Source: Paludibacteraceae bacterium (GTDB lineage Bacteria; Bacteroidota; Bacteroidia; Bacteroidales; Paludibacteraceae). Taken from it: 52,870 bases of DNA. Shown one piece after another: positions 44,240 to 50,657 of the stretch. The DNA lies in assembly GCA_024400125.1 (NCBI GenBank), contig JAKSNG010000012.1:1-52870 (forward strand), given 5' to 3'. The notes under the pieces were generated by a model. It was not told the DNA's origin. It saw only the letters and a list, made by a program, of their open reading frames with translations, and made no database searches. Every line of letters begins with the position of its first letter. Within the stretch, counting starts at the first letter, position 1. Made by a program: the position numbers and the translations under genes.

Positions 44240-45397
44240 TCACTTTTTCAGCAGCACAATAAACTGCAAGCACAGGTCAAAGAAGATAATCTTGGCATTG
44301 CCGTTTTGACCAATCTGCTGCTCCGCTAAATCTAATTGTGCCATTATTTGCTCCACGTTTCCGGCATTGATATAGGGCGAGAACTTAGCAGAGAAGTTCC
44401 GCTCTTCTTCCGTCTGGTAGTTCATTTCCGGATGGTGGAGGTTGTATATATAGTTTTCTCGTACTTGTCGTTGTGCATATTGGAGAAAGGCTTTTTGTCG
44501 TTCGCGTCCCACTTTGGCATCTGCCATCGCCATACTCCATTCGCGGATATGCTTGAGCGATTCAAATTTCTTGACGGGGTCTTTGATTTGTCCGATGGTG
44601 TACGCGTCGCGCATCAGGCTCACGAAGTCATTAAATCGCTGCTGCGTATCTTCGCTGGCTTGTGCCAACTGTTGGGCTACGAGGTAACTGCCGTTGGCTA
44701 TATGTGCCAAGTCGGCAGCGTGGGTCGCGTCTGCTAATCCACGTGCCACGAGCGCGCCTGCTATCTCTTGCTCCGACAATAGCGGTACACGAGTATGCTG
44801 TACACGGCTCAATATAGTCGATAACAACTGCTCTGGTTGCTCACTCACTAACAAGAACAGCGTCTGTTGAGGCGGCTCTTCTAGCAACTTGAGCAACTTA
44901 TTGGCGCAGGTAGCATTCATCTTTTCCGGCTGCCAAATTATCATCACCTTGTAGCCGTCGCCGAAGGACTTGAGACTTAGTTTGCGCAGAATTTCCGAAC
45001 TCTCTTTCTCATATATCATCCCCTGTTTCGTCTCTACGCCCAATGCCCTATACCAATCGTCCAAACTGAAATACCCCTGCTGCAAGACCACTTCGCGGAA
45101 CGTGTCCATGAAGTCGTCACACACATCGCCGGCATCGGTCTTGACGATAGGGAAAGCGAAGTGAAGGTCAGGGTGCTGCAATTTCTGATATTGCAGACAC
45201 GTAGGACACACGCCGCACGCGTCTTCTGCGGTACGGTGCGCACACGCTAAGTACTGTGCGTAGGCGATGGCTAACTGCAACTTGCCGACACCAGCCGCTC
45301 CGCACAACAATCGTGCATGAGGGATGCGCCCATCTTGAACCGACTGACGCAATTGCTGCTTGATACGCTCTTGTCCTATGATGTCTTTGAATAGCAT
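44240..45397 (-). CDS. holB: DNA polymerase III delta-prime subunit
   Basis: A 385-residue clamp-loader subunit. Seen: MLFKDIIGQERIKQQLRQ at the start, LLCGAAGVGKLQLA (residue after the P-loop Lys is Leu instead of Ser/Thr, fitting the non-hydrolysing delta-prime), a zinc module with CGVCPTC (about 62), KVMIIWQPEKMN and LLKLLEEPPQQTLFLL. ATG at 45397 was chosen because the longer ORF passes back through the promoter. First gene of a six-gene overlapping operon. Confidence 0.93.
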   Translation of the reverse strand: MLFKDIIGQERIKQQLRQSVQDGRIPHARLLCGAAGVGKLQLAIAYAQYLACAHRTAEDACGVCPTCLQYQKLQHPDLHFAFPIVKTDAGDVCDDFMDTFREVVLQQGYFSLDDWYRALGVETKQGMIYEKESSEILRKLSLKSFGDGYKVMIIWQPEKMNATCANKLLKLLEEPPQQTLFLLVSEQPEQLLSTILSRVQHTRVPLLSEQEIAGALVARGLADATHAADLAHIANGSYLVAQQLAQASEDTQQRFNDFVSLMRDAYTIGQIKDPVKKFESLKHIREWSMAMADAKVGRERQKAFLQYAQRQVRENYIYNLHHPEMNYQTEEERNFSAKFSPYINAGNVEQIMAQLDLAEQQIGQNGNAKIIFFDLCLQFIVLLKK

Positions 45398-45416
45398 ATT
45401 ACTCCAAATTACGCGG

Positions 45417-45448
45417 CAAAAGTACAAAAAATTTTGCAAATACGCAAA
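45417..45448 (-). promoter_or_regulatory. Promoter of the holB-ricT-gldH-trmB-mrp-MATE operon
   Basis: Minus strand: -33 TTTG (45448-45445), 20-bp spacer, -7 TACTTTTG (45424-45417), ATG at 45397. Confidence 0.82.
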
Positions 45449-45473
45449 TTTTTCACATTTTTTTGCATAATTT

Positions 45474-45505
45474 CTTGCACAATCCAAAAAAATGTAGTAC
45501 TTTTG
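45474..45505 (+). promoter_or_regulatory. rpsP promoter
   Basis: -33 CTTG (45474-45477), 20-bp spacer, -7 TACTTTTG (45498-45505). The leader to 45590 holds a hairpin with GGGG (45548-45551) against CCCC (45570-45573) and AGTT/AACT inside. Confidence 0.75.
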
Positions 45506-45590
45506 CGCGCTTTTTCGTGAAAAAAGCACGTCATTAATTATTAACCAGGGGCGAGTTCGTGTAACTGTACCCCATAAACAACAAAAACAA

Positions 45591-46172
45591 ATGGCAACAA
45601 AAATTCGTTTGGCTCGTCATGGTCACAAGGACTATGCTTACTACCACATCGTAGTAGCCGACAGCCGCTCACCACGTGACGGCAAAATCATTGAGCGTAT
45701 CGGCTCGTACAATCCCAACACCAATCCTGCAACTATCGACCTCAATTTTGAGCGTGCTCTTTATTGGGTGAATGTAGGTGCACAACCCACTGACACTGCG
45801 CGTCATTTATTGAGCGTAGAAGGTGTACTTCTTATGAAGCACCTCAATGGTGGTGTAGCTAAGGGCGCTTTCAGTCAAGAAGAGGCACAAAAACGCTTCG
45901 ACGCTTGGAAAGCACAACAAGACGCTAAAGCTGGTAAGATTGTGAAGGCTGATGCAGACAAGAAAGCTGCTGCTCAAAAAGCACTCCTCGCTCAAGAGGT
46001 AGAGGCTAACAAGGCTAAGGCTGCTGAAGTTCTTGCTAAGAAGAAAGCTGCTGACGAGGCATTGGCTGCTGCTGCACAAGAGGCCGCCAAAGAAGCTGCA
46101 GAGGCAGAAGCTCCTGCTGAAGAAGTAGCAGAAGAAGCTGCTGAAGCTCCTGCTGAGGCTGCTGCTGAATAA
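45591..46172 (+). CDS. rpsP: 30S ribosomal protein S16 with long C-terminal extension
   Basis: A 193-residue S16. The first ~85 residues are the normal protein ([42 protein letters not shown] in pieces, then a [11 protein letters not shown] segment). After that comes an Ala/Lys/Glu-rich helix (about 110-193) ending in repeated EAAEAPAE units, an extension I recall in Bacteroidetes S16; its function is unknown. A strong terminator follows 25 nt downstream, so it is monocistronic. Confidence 0.96.
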   Translation: MATKIRLARHGHKDYAYYHIVVADSRSPRDGKIIERIGSYNPNTNPATIDLNFERALYWVNVGAQPTDTARHLLSVEGVLLMKHLNGGVAKGAFSQEEAQKRFDAWKAQQDAKAGKIVKADADKKAAAQKALLAQEVEANKAKAAEVLAKKKAADEALAAAAQEAAKEAAEAEAPAEEVAEEAAEAPAEAAAE

Positions 46173-46196
46173 GCACATCACAGCAAAGCAAAAAGA

Positions 46197-46227
46197 AAAG
46201 TCCGGAATTCCTTCCGGACTTTTTTTT
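46197..46227 (+). terminator. Intrinsic terminator of rpsP
   Basis: AAAGTCCGGA and TCCGGACTTT form a 10-bp stem around loop ATTCCT, running into a T-tract ending at 46227. Confidence 0.95.
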
Positions 46228-46238
46228 GATGCGCTTAA

Positions 46239-46360
46239 TTCTTCTCGGGGTCCCCATAGAAACCAACGCAGTGTTTCGTATGGGGAGAGCGGAAGCACAA
46301 GTAGCCCATTGATTTAGCGGAGCGGTATCAATTCTCGCTATCTTGTTGCTGAACGCGATA
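46239..46360. repeat. Dispersed element, family 2 copy 1 (overlaps a gene end)
   Basis: About 120 nt similar to 47655-47769 in the same orientation. Both contain TTCTTC(T)C/TGGGGTCCCC, then a hairpin closing TCCCC...GGGGA, then AGAGCGGA.G.ACAAGT.GCCCAT.GATTTA and GGTATC(A/G)AT. Here the hairpin is TCCCCATA-GAAAC / GTTTC-G-TATGGGGA around CAACGCAGT. On the minus strand the element begins inside the last codons of the gene at 46328-46690. Confidence 0.8.
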
Positions 46361-46690
46361 CTCGGCTTCTGCTTCGTGCCAAGCGTATTGACGGAACGTT
46401 TTCCAACCTTTGGAGTTGGTGCGGAAAGCAGCGCGGAGAGCAACTACTTTTGTTTCGTTCTTCATCGTCGAGTGGTACAGTGCGCAGATAGCACCGAACT
46501 TGGTAGTTTGAGCGACCTCGGCAGCTGTGTAAGGACGGTCAACGAGGTTACGTTTGCGGAACAAACGAGTGAACTTCACGCGCAGTCCTTCTGCGTTCTC
46601 GTTTTGACGTTGCGCGAAACCGACTTGATCTTCTTTCGCCAGTTTGCCGTGAACGGCTTCAACTGGGCGGATGTAATCTACTTTTGCCAT
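46328..46690 (-). CDS. Small protein of unknown function, paralogue of 47220-47564
   Basis: A 120-residue soluble protein starting MAKVDYIRPVEAVHGKLAK. I do not know its function. Similar blocks occur in the same order in the protein at 47220-47564: V.GK.....VG / KF(T)xx near the middle, TxAE (V/L) near 58, and a C-terminal K(T/S)F..Y.W...AEAE segment. I recall short Bacteroidales proteins of this kind (YxxPV...GK...K.G...W...AE), never characterised. The last ~10 residues (YRVQQQDSEN) are encoded by the family 2 repeat. Its own promoter is not visible; the upstream 390 nt are hairpin-rich repeats. Confidence 0.7.
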   Translation of the reverse strand: MAKVDYIRPVEAVHGKLAKEDQVGFAQRQNENAEGLRVKFTRLFRKRNLVDRPYTAAEVAQTTKFGAICALYHSTMKNETKVVALRAAFRTNSKGWKTFRQYAWHEAEAEYRVQQQDSEN

Positions 46691-46750
46691 GATAATTGTT
46701 GGGTTTTAATAGGTTAATACTGTTTGTTAATTGTGATTTGGTGATTTTTC

Positions 46751-46869
46751 AACACTACCGTGCGATGCCGTATCTTGTACGACTGTGCGACTGCGTCGCT
46801 CGTAAAGTACGCGATACGCCTTATCGCCCGTACACTATTTGAACAACTCGCTATCGCTCGACACTATTT
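46751..46869. repeat. Dispersed structured repeat, family 1 copy B (inverted relative to copy A)
   Basis: The reverse complement of this 119-nt stretch matches 9421-9538 with about ten substitutions and one gap. The stems are kept: GCGAC-TGC-GTCGC; GTCGTA with TACGGC (one G-U instead of A-U); and GCGATA with TATCGC, which is a better pairing than in copy A. Confidence 0.85.
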
Positions 46870-46947
46870 TTTCATTGTGTTCACTAAAATACTGTCTATA
46901 CTCTTTCAGCGAAGCGGTCCATACTCCATATTCCTTCTTTTTGTGTT

Positions 46948-47062
46948 CACACGAAGTGTGTTGTTCGGCTGTTTCAGCCGTTGTGTGGTGTCTATGTAGT
47001 CAGTCCGAAATACTTAACAAGCGACTGTGTCGCGATGTCGTATAAGGACTGACAATAGACAC
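46948..47062. repeat. Series of small hairpins with three-base loops
   Basis: CACAC-GAA-GTGTG (46948-46960), CGGCTG-TTT-CAGCCG (46966-46980) and GCGAC-TGT-GTCGC (47021-47033), the last lying inside an imperfect inverted repeat (GTGTCTATGTAGTCAGTCC near 46989-47006 against GGACTGACAATAGACAC at 47046-47062). Confidence 0.75.
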
Positions 47063-47080
47063 TTGTGTTTCAATAAACGG

Positions 47081-47185
47081 TCATTTCTTTTTCTTACAAG
47101 CCTTCACGAAGTTGTAGATAAGGGTGAAGAGGGCGGTTAAGAAACCAACTCCCTCTTCGTGGGTAAGTTTGGTGTTTGCATCCAT
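47081..47185 (-). CDS. 34-residue amphipathic/membrane peptide
   Basis: An ATG-started ORF of 34 codons: an acidic start (MDANTKLTHEEG), a hydrophobic stretch VGFLTALFTLIYNFVKA, one Cys and a KKKK end. It lies 34 nt downstream of the 114-residue gene on the same strand with an A-rich leader before its ATG, as is normal here. It looks like a small membrane or peptide-type product; I do not recognise the family. It could be a toxin-like peptide, but nothing proves that. Confidence 0.55.
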   Translation of the reverse strand: MDANTKLTHEEGVGFLTALFTLIYNFVKACKKKK

Positions 47186-47219
47186 AGTCGTTTGTTTTTA
47201 GTGGTTAGTTAATTACTCA

Positions 47220-47564
47220 TCAATCTGCGTTTTCGGCTTCAATCACCTGTGCCCAGATGTACTTGATGAAGCTCTTGTAGCCGGTCTCGTACTGTGCACG
47301 ATAAGCCGCCATATCTGCTGCATAGGTGCTGGCACTTTTCTTCACACGGGCTGCTACCAATGCCTGACGAGCCTTGAATGTGGCTTGACGATCAAGTTCG
47401 GCTTCCGTGACAGGGTGAGCGTTTAAATCGCGTTCGCCTTGTAGGTAGGTCGTGAACTTACCGCTGGCGGTGCAACTGTGAATGACTTTGCTCTTGCGGC
47501 TGATTTTGCCGCAGATGCGGTGAACCGGATACTCAAATTCTGTCTTACTGAAATGTTTTGACAT
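47220..47564 (-). CDS. Small protein of unknown function, paralogue of 46328-46690
   Basis: A 114-residue soluble protein starting MSKHFSKTEFEYPVHRICGKIS. It shares ordered blocks with the 120-residue protein downstream (YPVxxxxGKI, SGKFTTYL, TEAEL, and YKSFIKYIWAQVIEAE at the end), so the two are probably paralogues. It has two Cys and many basic residues in the first half and a helical second half. Function unknown. A 34-residue peptide gene follows it and a family 2 repeat lies upstream. Confidence 0.7.
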   Translation of the reverse strand: MSKHFSKTEFEYPVHRICGKISRKSKVIHSCTASGKFTTYLQGERDLNAHPVTEAELDRQATFKARQALVAARVKKSASTYAADMAAYRAQYETGYKSFIKYIWAQVIEAENAD

Positions 47565-47654
47565 AAAAGTTAAGGTTTAGGTTAATAAATATTGTTTACT
47601 TGTCTGGCGATTTATCGCCGTTTTTTCGCGATTTTGGGGCAACAAACTCTCATT

Positions 47655-47769
47655 ATTCTTCTGGGGTCCCCGCAGTAACTTGTTGCTGTGGGGAGAGCGG
47701 AGGTACAAGTTGCCCATCGATTTAACGTACGTGGTATCGATTTTTGCAATCTTGTTACCGAACGCGAAG
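47655..47769. repeat. Dispersed element, family 2 copy 2
   Basis: About 115 nt similar to 46239-46360, same orientation. Its hairpin is TCCCCGCAG-TAACTTGTTG-CTGTGGGGA with one G-U pair. The paired bases differ from copy 1 (GCAG/CTGT against ATAGAAAC/GTTTCGTAT), yet both remain complementary, which suggests a selected RNA or DNA structure. ORFs drawn across it differ in their ends and are probably not genes. Confidence 0.8.
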
Positions 47770-47779
47770 TCGAGGGTCG

Positions 47780-47812
47780 GTCGACACTCGGTCGACACTC
47801 GGTCGACACTCT
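47780..47812. repeat. Three 11-bp tandem units (GTCGACACTCG)
   Basis: Units at 47780-47790 and 47791-47801 are identical; the third (47802-47812) ends in T. The preceding TCGAGGGTCG matches the start of the array in the giant gene at 7843-7887. Confidence 0.9.
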
Positions 47813-47933
47813 CCCTCCCCCCACCTCTACTATTCTGATTACGAACTTTTTCCAAAAAGGGGTTACTTTTTTTGCAAAAAAATAAAAAAAATCTCTCTTA
47901 TTTCAAAATTCTTAATTCAAAATTGCATTTTTA

Positions 47934-47965
47934 TTTGCATATATCAAAAAAAATCCGTACCTTTG
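47934..47965 (+). promoter_or_regulatory. Promoter of the HigB-like toxin gene
   Basis: -33 TTTG (47934-47937), 20-bp spacer, -7 TACCTTTG (47958-47965), 20 nt before the ATG at 47986. Confidence 0.8.
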
Positions 47966-47985
47966 CAGGCAAATTGGAAAAACGA

Positions 47986-48321
47986 ATGAGAAACGTTATC
48001 TTATCAAGTGAATTTGAGCAATATTATGCAGCCTTACCAGCGCAAGTAAAAATCAAATTTGATTATGCCATCAATATTTTGCAAACGGTAGCAGTACCAA
48101 ATACAAAATTTGTCAAAAAGATACAGAATAGCGAATTTTATGAGATGCGTGTTTCTGTTGGCACAAACGAATATCGCAGTTTATTGTTCTCAATAGACAA
48201 TGACAATATTATCAATGCTACGCAAGTATTAATACTGAATTCATTTTTGAAAAAATCCAACAAGGATTATCCTAAACAGATAGCTATTGCAGAAAACATC
48301 TTAAAACAATTTGAGCAATGA
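47986..48321 (+). CDS. RelE/HigB-family toxin (phage-derived Gp49-like)
   Basis: A 111-residue protein of the RelE/ParE superfamily, HigB/Gp49-like branch, whose members cut mRNA on the ribosome. Seen: SSEFEQYYAALPAQVKIKFDYAINIL at the N-terminus, VKKIQNSEFYEMRVSVGTNEYRSLLF (about 45-70), which is the core beta-sheet with the conserved F-YE-R and YR, and LNSFLKKSNKDYPKQIAIAEN (about 86-106), the usual F-KK-....P..-I-A. end. ATG at 47986 is the first start behind the promoter. The next gene overlaps by 4 nt, as in a toxin-antitoxin pair with toxin first. Confidence 0.85.
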   Translation: MRNVILSSEFEQYYAALPAQVKIKFDYAINILQTVAVPNTKFVKKIQNSEFYEMRVSVGTNEYRSLLFSIDNDNIINATQVLILNSFLKKSNKDYPKQIAIAENILKQFEQ

Positions 48322-48512
48322 AAAAATTGAATCTAAACAAATTAGCGACTTTATCTACGGCTGAAATGCTGCTGAGCCGTAAGTATGGCAATCTTGGTAG
48401 TTCGCAAAGAATGGAGTTTGATGCTGCTAGTCGTGATTGGTATGATAACCAATGCGCAATGGTCAATTCCCCTATTTTGGGTGCGCCACAATCTCAAATG
48501 GCAATGGTCTGA
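48318..48512 (+). CDS. Short protein in antitoxin position, possibly truncated HigA
   Basis: A 64-residue protein overlapping the toxin stop by 4 nt. Its residues 15-45 (AEMLLSRKYGNLGSSQRMEFDAASRDWY) resemble the N-terminal segment of HigA antitoxins of this toxin type (G-x-x-G-[ST]-x-x-R-x-x-[FY]), but the helix-turn-helix that should follow is missing: the protein ends after NSPILGAPQSQMAMV. Either the antitoxin is truncated or a minimal antitoxin works without DNA binding. No continuation of the helix-turn-helix is seen in the next 60 nt. Confidence 0.6.
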   Translation: MKKLNLNKLATLSTAEMLLSRKYGNLGSSQRMEFDAASRDWYDNQCAMVNSPILGAPQSQMAMV

Positions 48513-48569
48513 TATATTTCCTATATAACCCCTATCTCCCTTCCCTTTAGGGGGTCGGGGTTAGGGCCT

Positions 48570-49133
48570 TCACCGTGCATCGTGAAGAAACTTCACGCTT
48601 CTCGCGTGTATCTTCTTCACTCTATCATACGACAACCCTATTCTCTTTGCCACCTCTTTCATCGGCACAGCTTCGCAATCAATACCATACATCTGCCTAA
48701 TGATTATTTGCTCGCGTTTAGGTAGTTCTTCTATTGCCTTGTGCAGCCGCTCAAACTGCTGCTGCTCGCGTTCCTCATCGGTGTCCGTTTCATCGGCTAT
48801 GCAATCCGCAAAAGTGATGACGTCACCATCTTCCTCGTAACGCGTAGCGTCTATGTCTTCGGTGATATGCTCAAAGATGTCTTTCGTGTTGGATGGCAAA
48901 CTAACAGCCTGCCCATAACGGATAATATGCTCACGTATGTACTTGCGTACCCACCAACTGGCGTATGACTCAAATCGTACTCCTGTACTTGGGTCATACC
49001 GTTTGGCTGCTTCCATCAGGCCTATAAATCCCTCCTGCATAAGGTCTTGTTTGTTGTTTACTTTTCCATATTGACGCACAATACACTCCACAACACCTGT
49101 GTATCTGCGAATAAATTCATTATCTACTTTCAT
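48570..49133 (-). CDS. Compact sigma-70 family RNA polymerase sigma factor
   Basis: A 187-residue sigma factor. Region 2 is clear (QDLMQEGFIGLMEAAKRYDPSTGVRFESYASWWVRKYIREHI in pieces, about 28-70), with the RpoD-like aromatic/basic 2.3 motif. A short region-3-like stretch (SLPSNTKD) and acidic linker follow, then region 4 (ELPKREQIIIRQMYG, VPMKEVAKRIGLSYDRVKKIHARSVKFL, about 137-185). Region 1 is absent. It is shorter than the housekeeping factor and lies 292 nt downstream of the VirE-type ATPase on the same strand. Its promoter specificity is unknown; its leader contains repeated heptamers. Confidence 0.88.
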   Translation of the reverse strand: MKVDNEFIRRYTGVVECIVRQYGKVNNKQDLMQEGFIGLMEAAKRYDPSTGVRFESYASWWVRKYIREHIIRYGQAVSLPSNTKDIFEHITEDIDATRYEEDGDVITFADCIADETDTDEEREQQQFERLHKAIEELPKREQIIIRQMYGIDCEAVPMKEVAKRIGLSYDRVKKIHARSVKFLHDAR

Positions 49134-49227
49134 AGTCTTTAGTGTTTAGTGTTTAGTCTTTAGTGTTTTGTCTTTAGTCCTTTGCTGTTGTCTTTGTCTT
49201 TAGTGTTTAGTCTTTCGTCTTTAGTCT
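49134..49227. repeat. TTTAGTC/TTTAGTG heptamer repeats in the sigma factor leader
   Basis: Close to a dozen copies of TTTAGT(C/G) or near variants (GTGTTTAGTCTTTAG...) lie directly before the sigma factor start codon, reading ACTAAAGAC/ACTAAACAC on the coding strand. Confidence 0.8.
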
Positions 49228-49359
49228 CCTAGTATAGCGCAGCGTCCTATATTCCTAGACTACTAGTTCTCTTCGCTCTACGTTGTGCAACAACGTGTGG
49301 CTATTTCTCGAACTGAAAGAATGGTTCAATTTTCATCGCCGTTTAAAGAAAAGTAGTTC

Positions 49360-49452
49360 GGGGGTATGTGGGGTATGTGGGGTAGGTTATTTTATATATA
49401 CATATACGCGTATATATATGTATTTTAGAAAGTACATACCCCACCTACCCCC
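49360..49452. repeat. Long inverted repeat at the VirE gene end
   Basis: Arms of 19 nt (49360-49378 and 49434-49452) pair at 18 of 19 positions (GGGGGTATGTGGGGTATGT type). Between them lies an A/T-rich inverted repeat TACATATA...TATATGTA around CGCG. The right arm encodes the last residues GVGGVCTF of the VirE-type protein. It may act as a transcription end or RNA-stability structure. Confidence 0.75.
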
Positions 49453-50657
49453 GATTCTAATATTTCAGCATCTTGAACAGCCATATATCGCTCAGAATCA
49501 GATTGTTGCAAGATTTTTACAACATACCCCTTTTTGCCATGAGATTTATAAGGAACATACCCCATTTTGTTTAACAGTCGTCCAAATTTTTCTAAACTAA
49601 TGGGTCTTTCAACATACCCCCACATCCTTATTTTGGCTTGAATTTCCGAAGCAGTCATAAACTTAGCATCTGAATTATTCTTCTCGCACGGCTCAAAATA
49701 TACTTTGAGCAGTTCCTCTTCGTAATGCGTTTGGCGGAAAGCCTCGTTATGCGTCTCTAATTGCTCGATGTCGGGCAAGTCAAACCAGTAGTTGAAACCG
49801 TTTTGGATAAGGTACCACGCCTGTGCGTACATACGTTCGTACGGCAAAGTGGTGCAGAAGGGGTTTTGGATGCTCTCAACCTCAAATGGTAACCACCGTC
49901 TATTGCCGGTATCATCGGACAAAAACTCCCGATTATTGCCACTCGCACAAAAGGACGCACATCGTACGCGACGCTCTTTATTGTGCCCATAAGCGGCACG
50001 CTCGTTCACATCCGCAGTGGTGATAAGCGACTTGAGAACATTCAATTCGCGGGACGAACACGAATCAATCTCGTCCATGTTGATGAGCCCAAACTCTGCC
50101 ACACGTATGCGGTCGTCTTTCGTTAACTCACGTACGCTCGCTTGTTTAGTGACATAGTCTCGCAGTTCTGGCGGCAATAAGTGCTCCAGCCAAGTCGTTT
50201 TGCCCGTGCCTTGTCGCCCAATAAGGACTAATACTTGATGATTGACCACGTGGTCATACATCCAACTCGCCACCATCGCCACAAACCATTTGCGGAAATA
50301 CTCCGCCCATGTCTCTTGATTGGAAACGACCTTGACTTGTGCACTGACAAACTCTATCCAATCGACCGTTCCTGGTTGGTACGGTTTGAGTGACTTGACC
50401 CAATCGCGCAATGGGTGAACATCGTGTACCAGGTTACTGCCAAGGGCTATCCGCACCTCGCGGTCGGTAATGTTGGCATTGGTCGCTTGCGCACAATCGC
50501 AGGCAATGGTGTTGACATCTTTGTCGGTGAGGTTGCGCCATGTGAGATCCTCTTGCAGTATCTGTATTTTCCTGCTGAGGGTATCAAAGCGGAACTCCTC
50601 ACCGCCGCTATACATCTGCTCGATGTATGCGGTTGTGAGTTCTAATTTGCTGGGCAT
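49425..50657 (-). CDS. VirE/VapE-type P-loop ATPase (phage-helicase-like)
   Basis: A 410-residue ATPase of the virulence-associated E family, related to helicases of phages and islands. Seen: Walker A VLIGRQGTGKTTWLEHL (about 143-159), Walker B GLINMDEIDSCSS (about 190), AYGHNKERRVRCASFCASGNNREFLSDDTGNRRWLPFEV (about 218-257, sensor and Arg-finger block), and a C-terminal winged-helix-like part (about 335-390). The N-terminal primase-like VirE_N domain of longer relatives is missing. It starts at the stop of the 76-residue gene (TAATG). Role: probably replication or maintenance of an integrated element; none of its usual integrase partners is in view. Confidence 0.87.
   Translation of the reverse strand: MPSKLELTTAYIEQMYSGGEEFRFDTLSRKIQILQEDLTWRNLTDKDVNTIACDCAQATNANITDREVRIALGSNLVHDVHPLRDWVKSLKPYQPGTVDWIEFVSAQVKVVSNQETWAEYFRKWFVAMVASWMYDHVVNHQVLVLIGRQGTGKTTWLEHLLPPELRDYVTKQASVRELTKDDRIRVAEFGLINMDEIDSCSSRELNVLKSLITTADVNERAAYGHNKERRVRCASFCASGNNREFLSDDTGNRRWLPFEVESIQNPFCTTLPYERMYAQAWYLIQNGFNYWFDLPDIEQLETHNEAFRQTHYEEELLKVYFEPCEKNNSDAKFMTASEIQAKIRMWGYVERPISLEKFGRLLNKMGYVPYKSHGKKGYVVKILQQSDSERYMAVQDAEILESGVGGVCTF

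Larger units (their letters stand above)
46691..47080. other. Intergenic cluster of small palindromic modules
   Basis: About 390 bases without a convincing gene. It holds the family 1 repeat (46751-46869) and then a chain of short hairpins up to 47062. No promoter of the TTTG/TAnnTTTG type is evident. Confidence 0.7.

Noticed and set aside
46036..46443. 135-codon minus-strand ORF across the rpsP terminator
   Set aside because: Antisense to the Ala-rich end of S16 and runs through the terminator and the family 2 element; poly-Gln/Leu composition is typical of antisense Ala codons.
47577..47855. 92-codon minus-strand ORF over the family 2 repeat
   Set aside because: Translation of the repeat and of the 11-bp array. 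It matches only the other copy of the repeat in a different gene context, so it is probably not a gene.
48530..48570. Possible dispersed CCCTTTAGGGGGTCGGGG repeat
   Set aside because: Looks like a G/C-rich intergenic motif often seen in bacteria of this phylum, but only one copy is in the window, so nothing can be shown.
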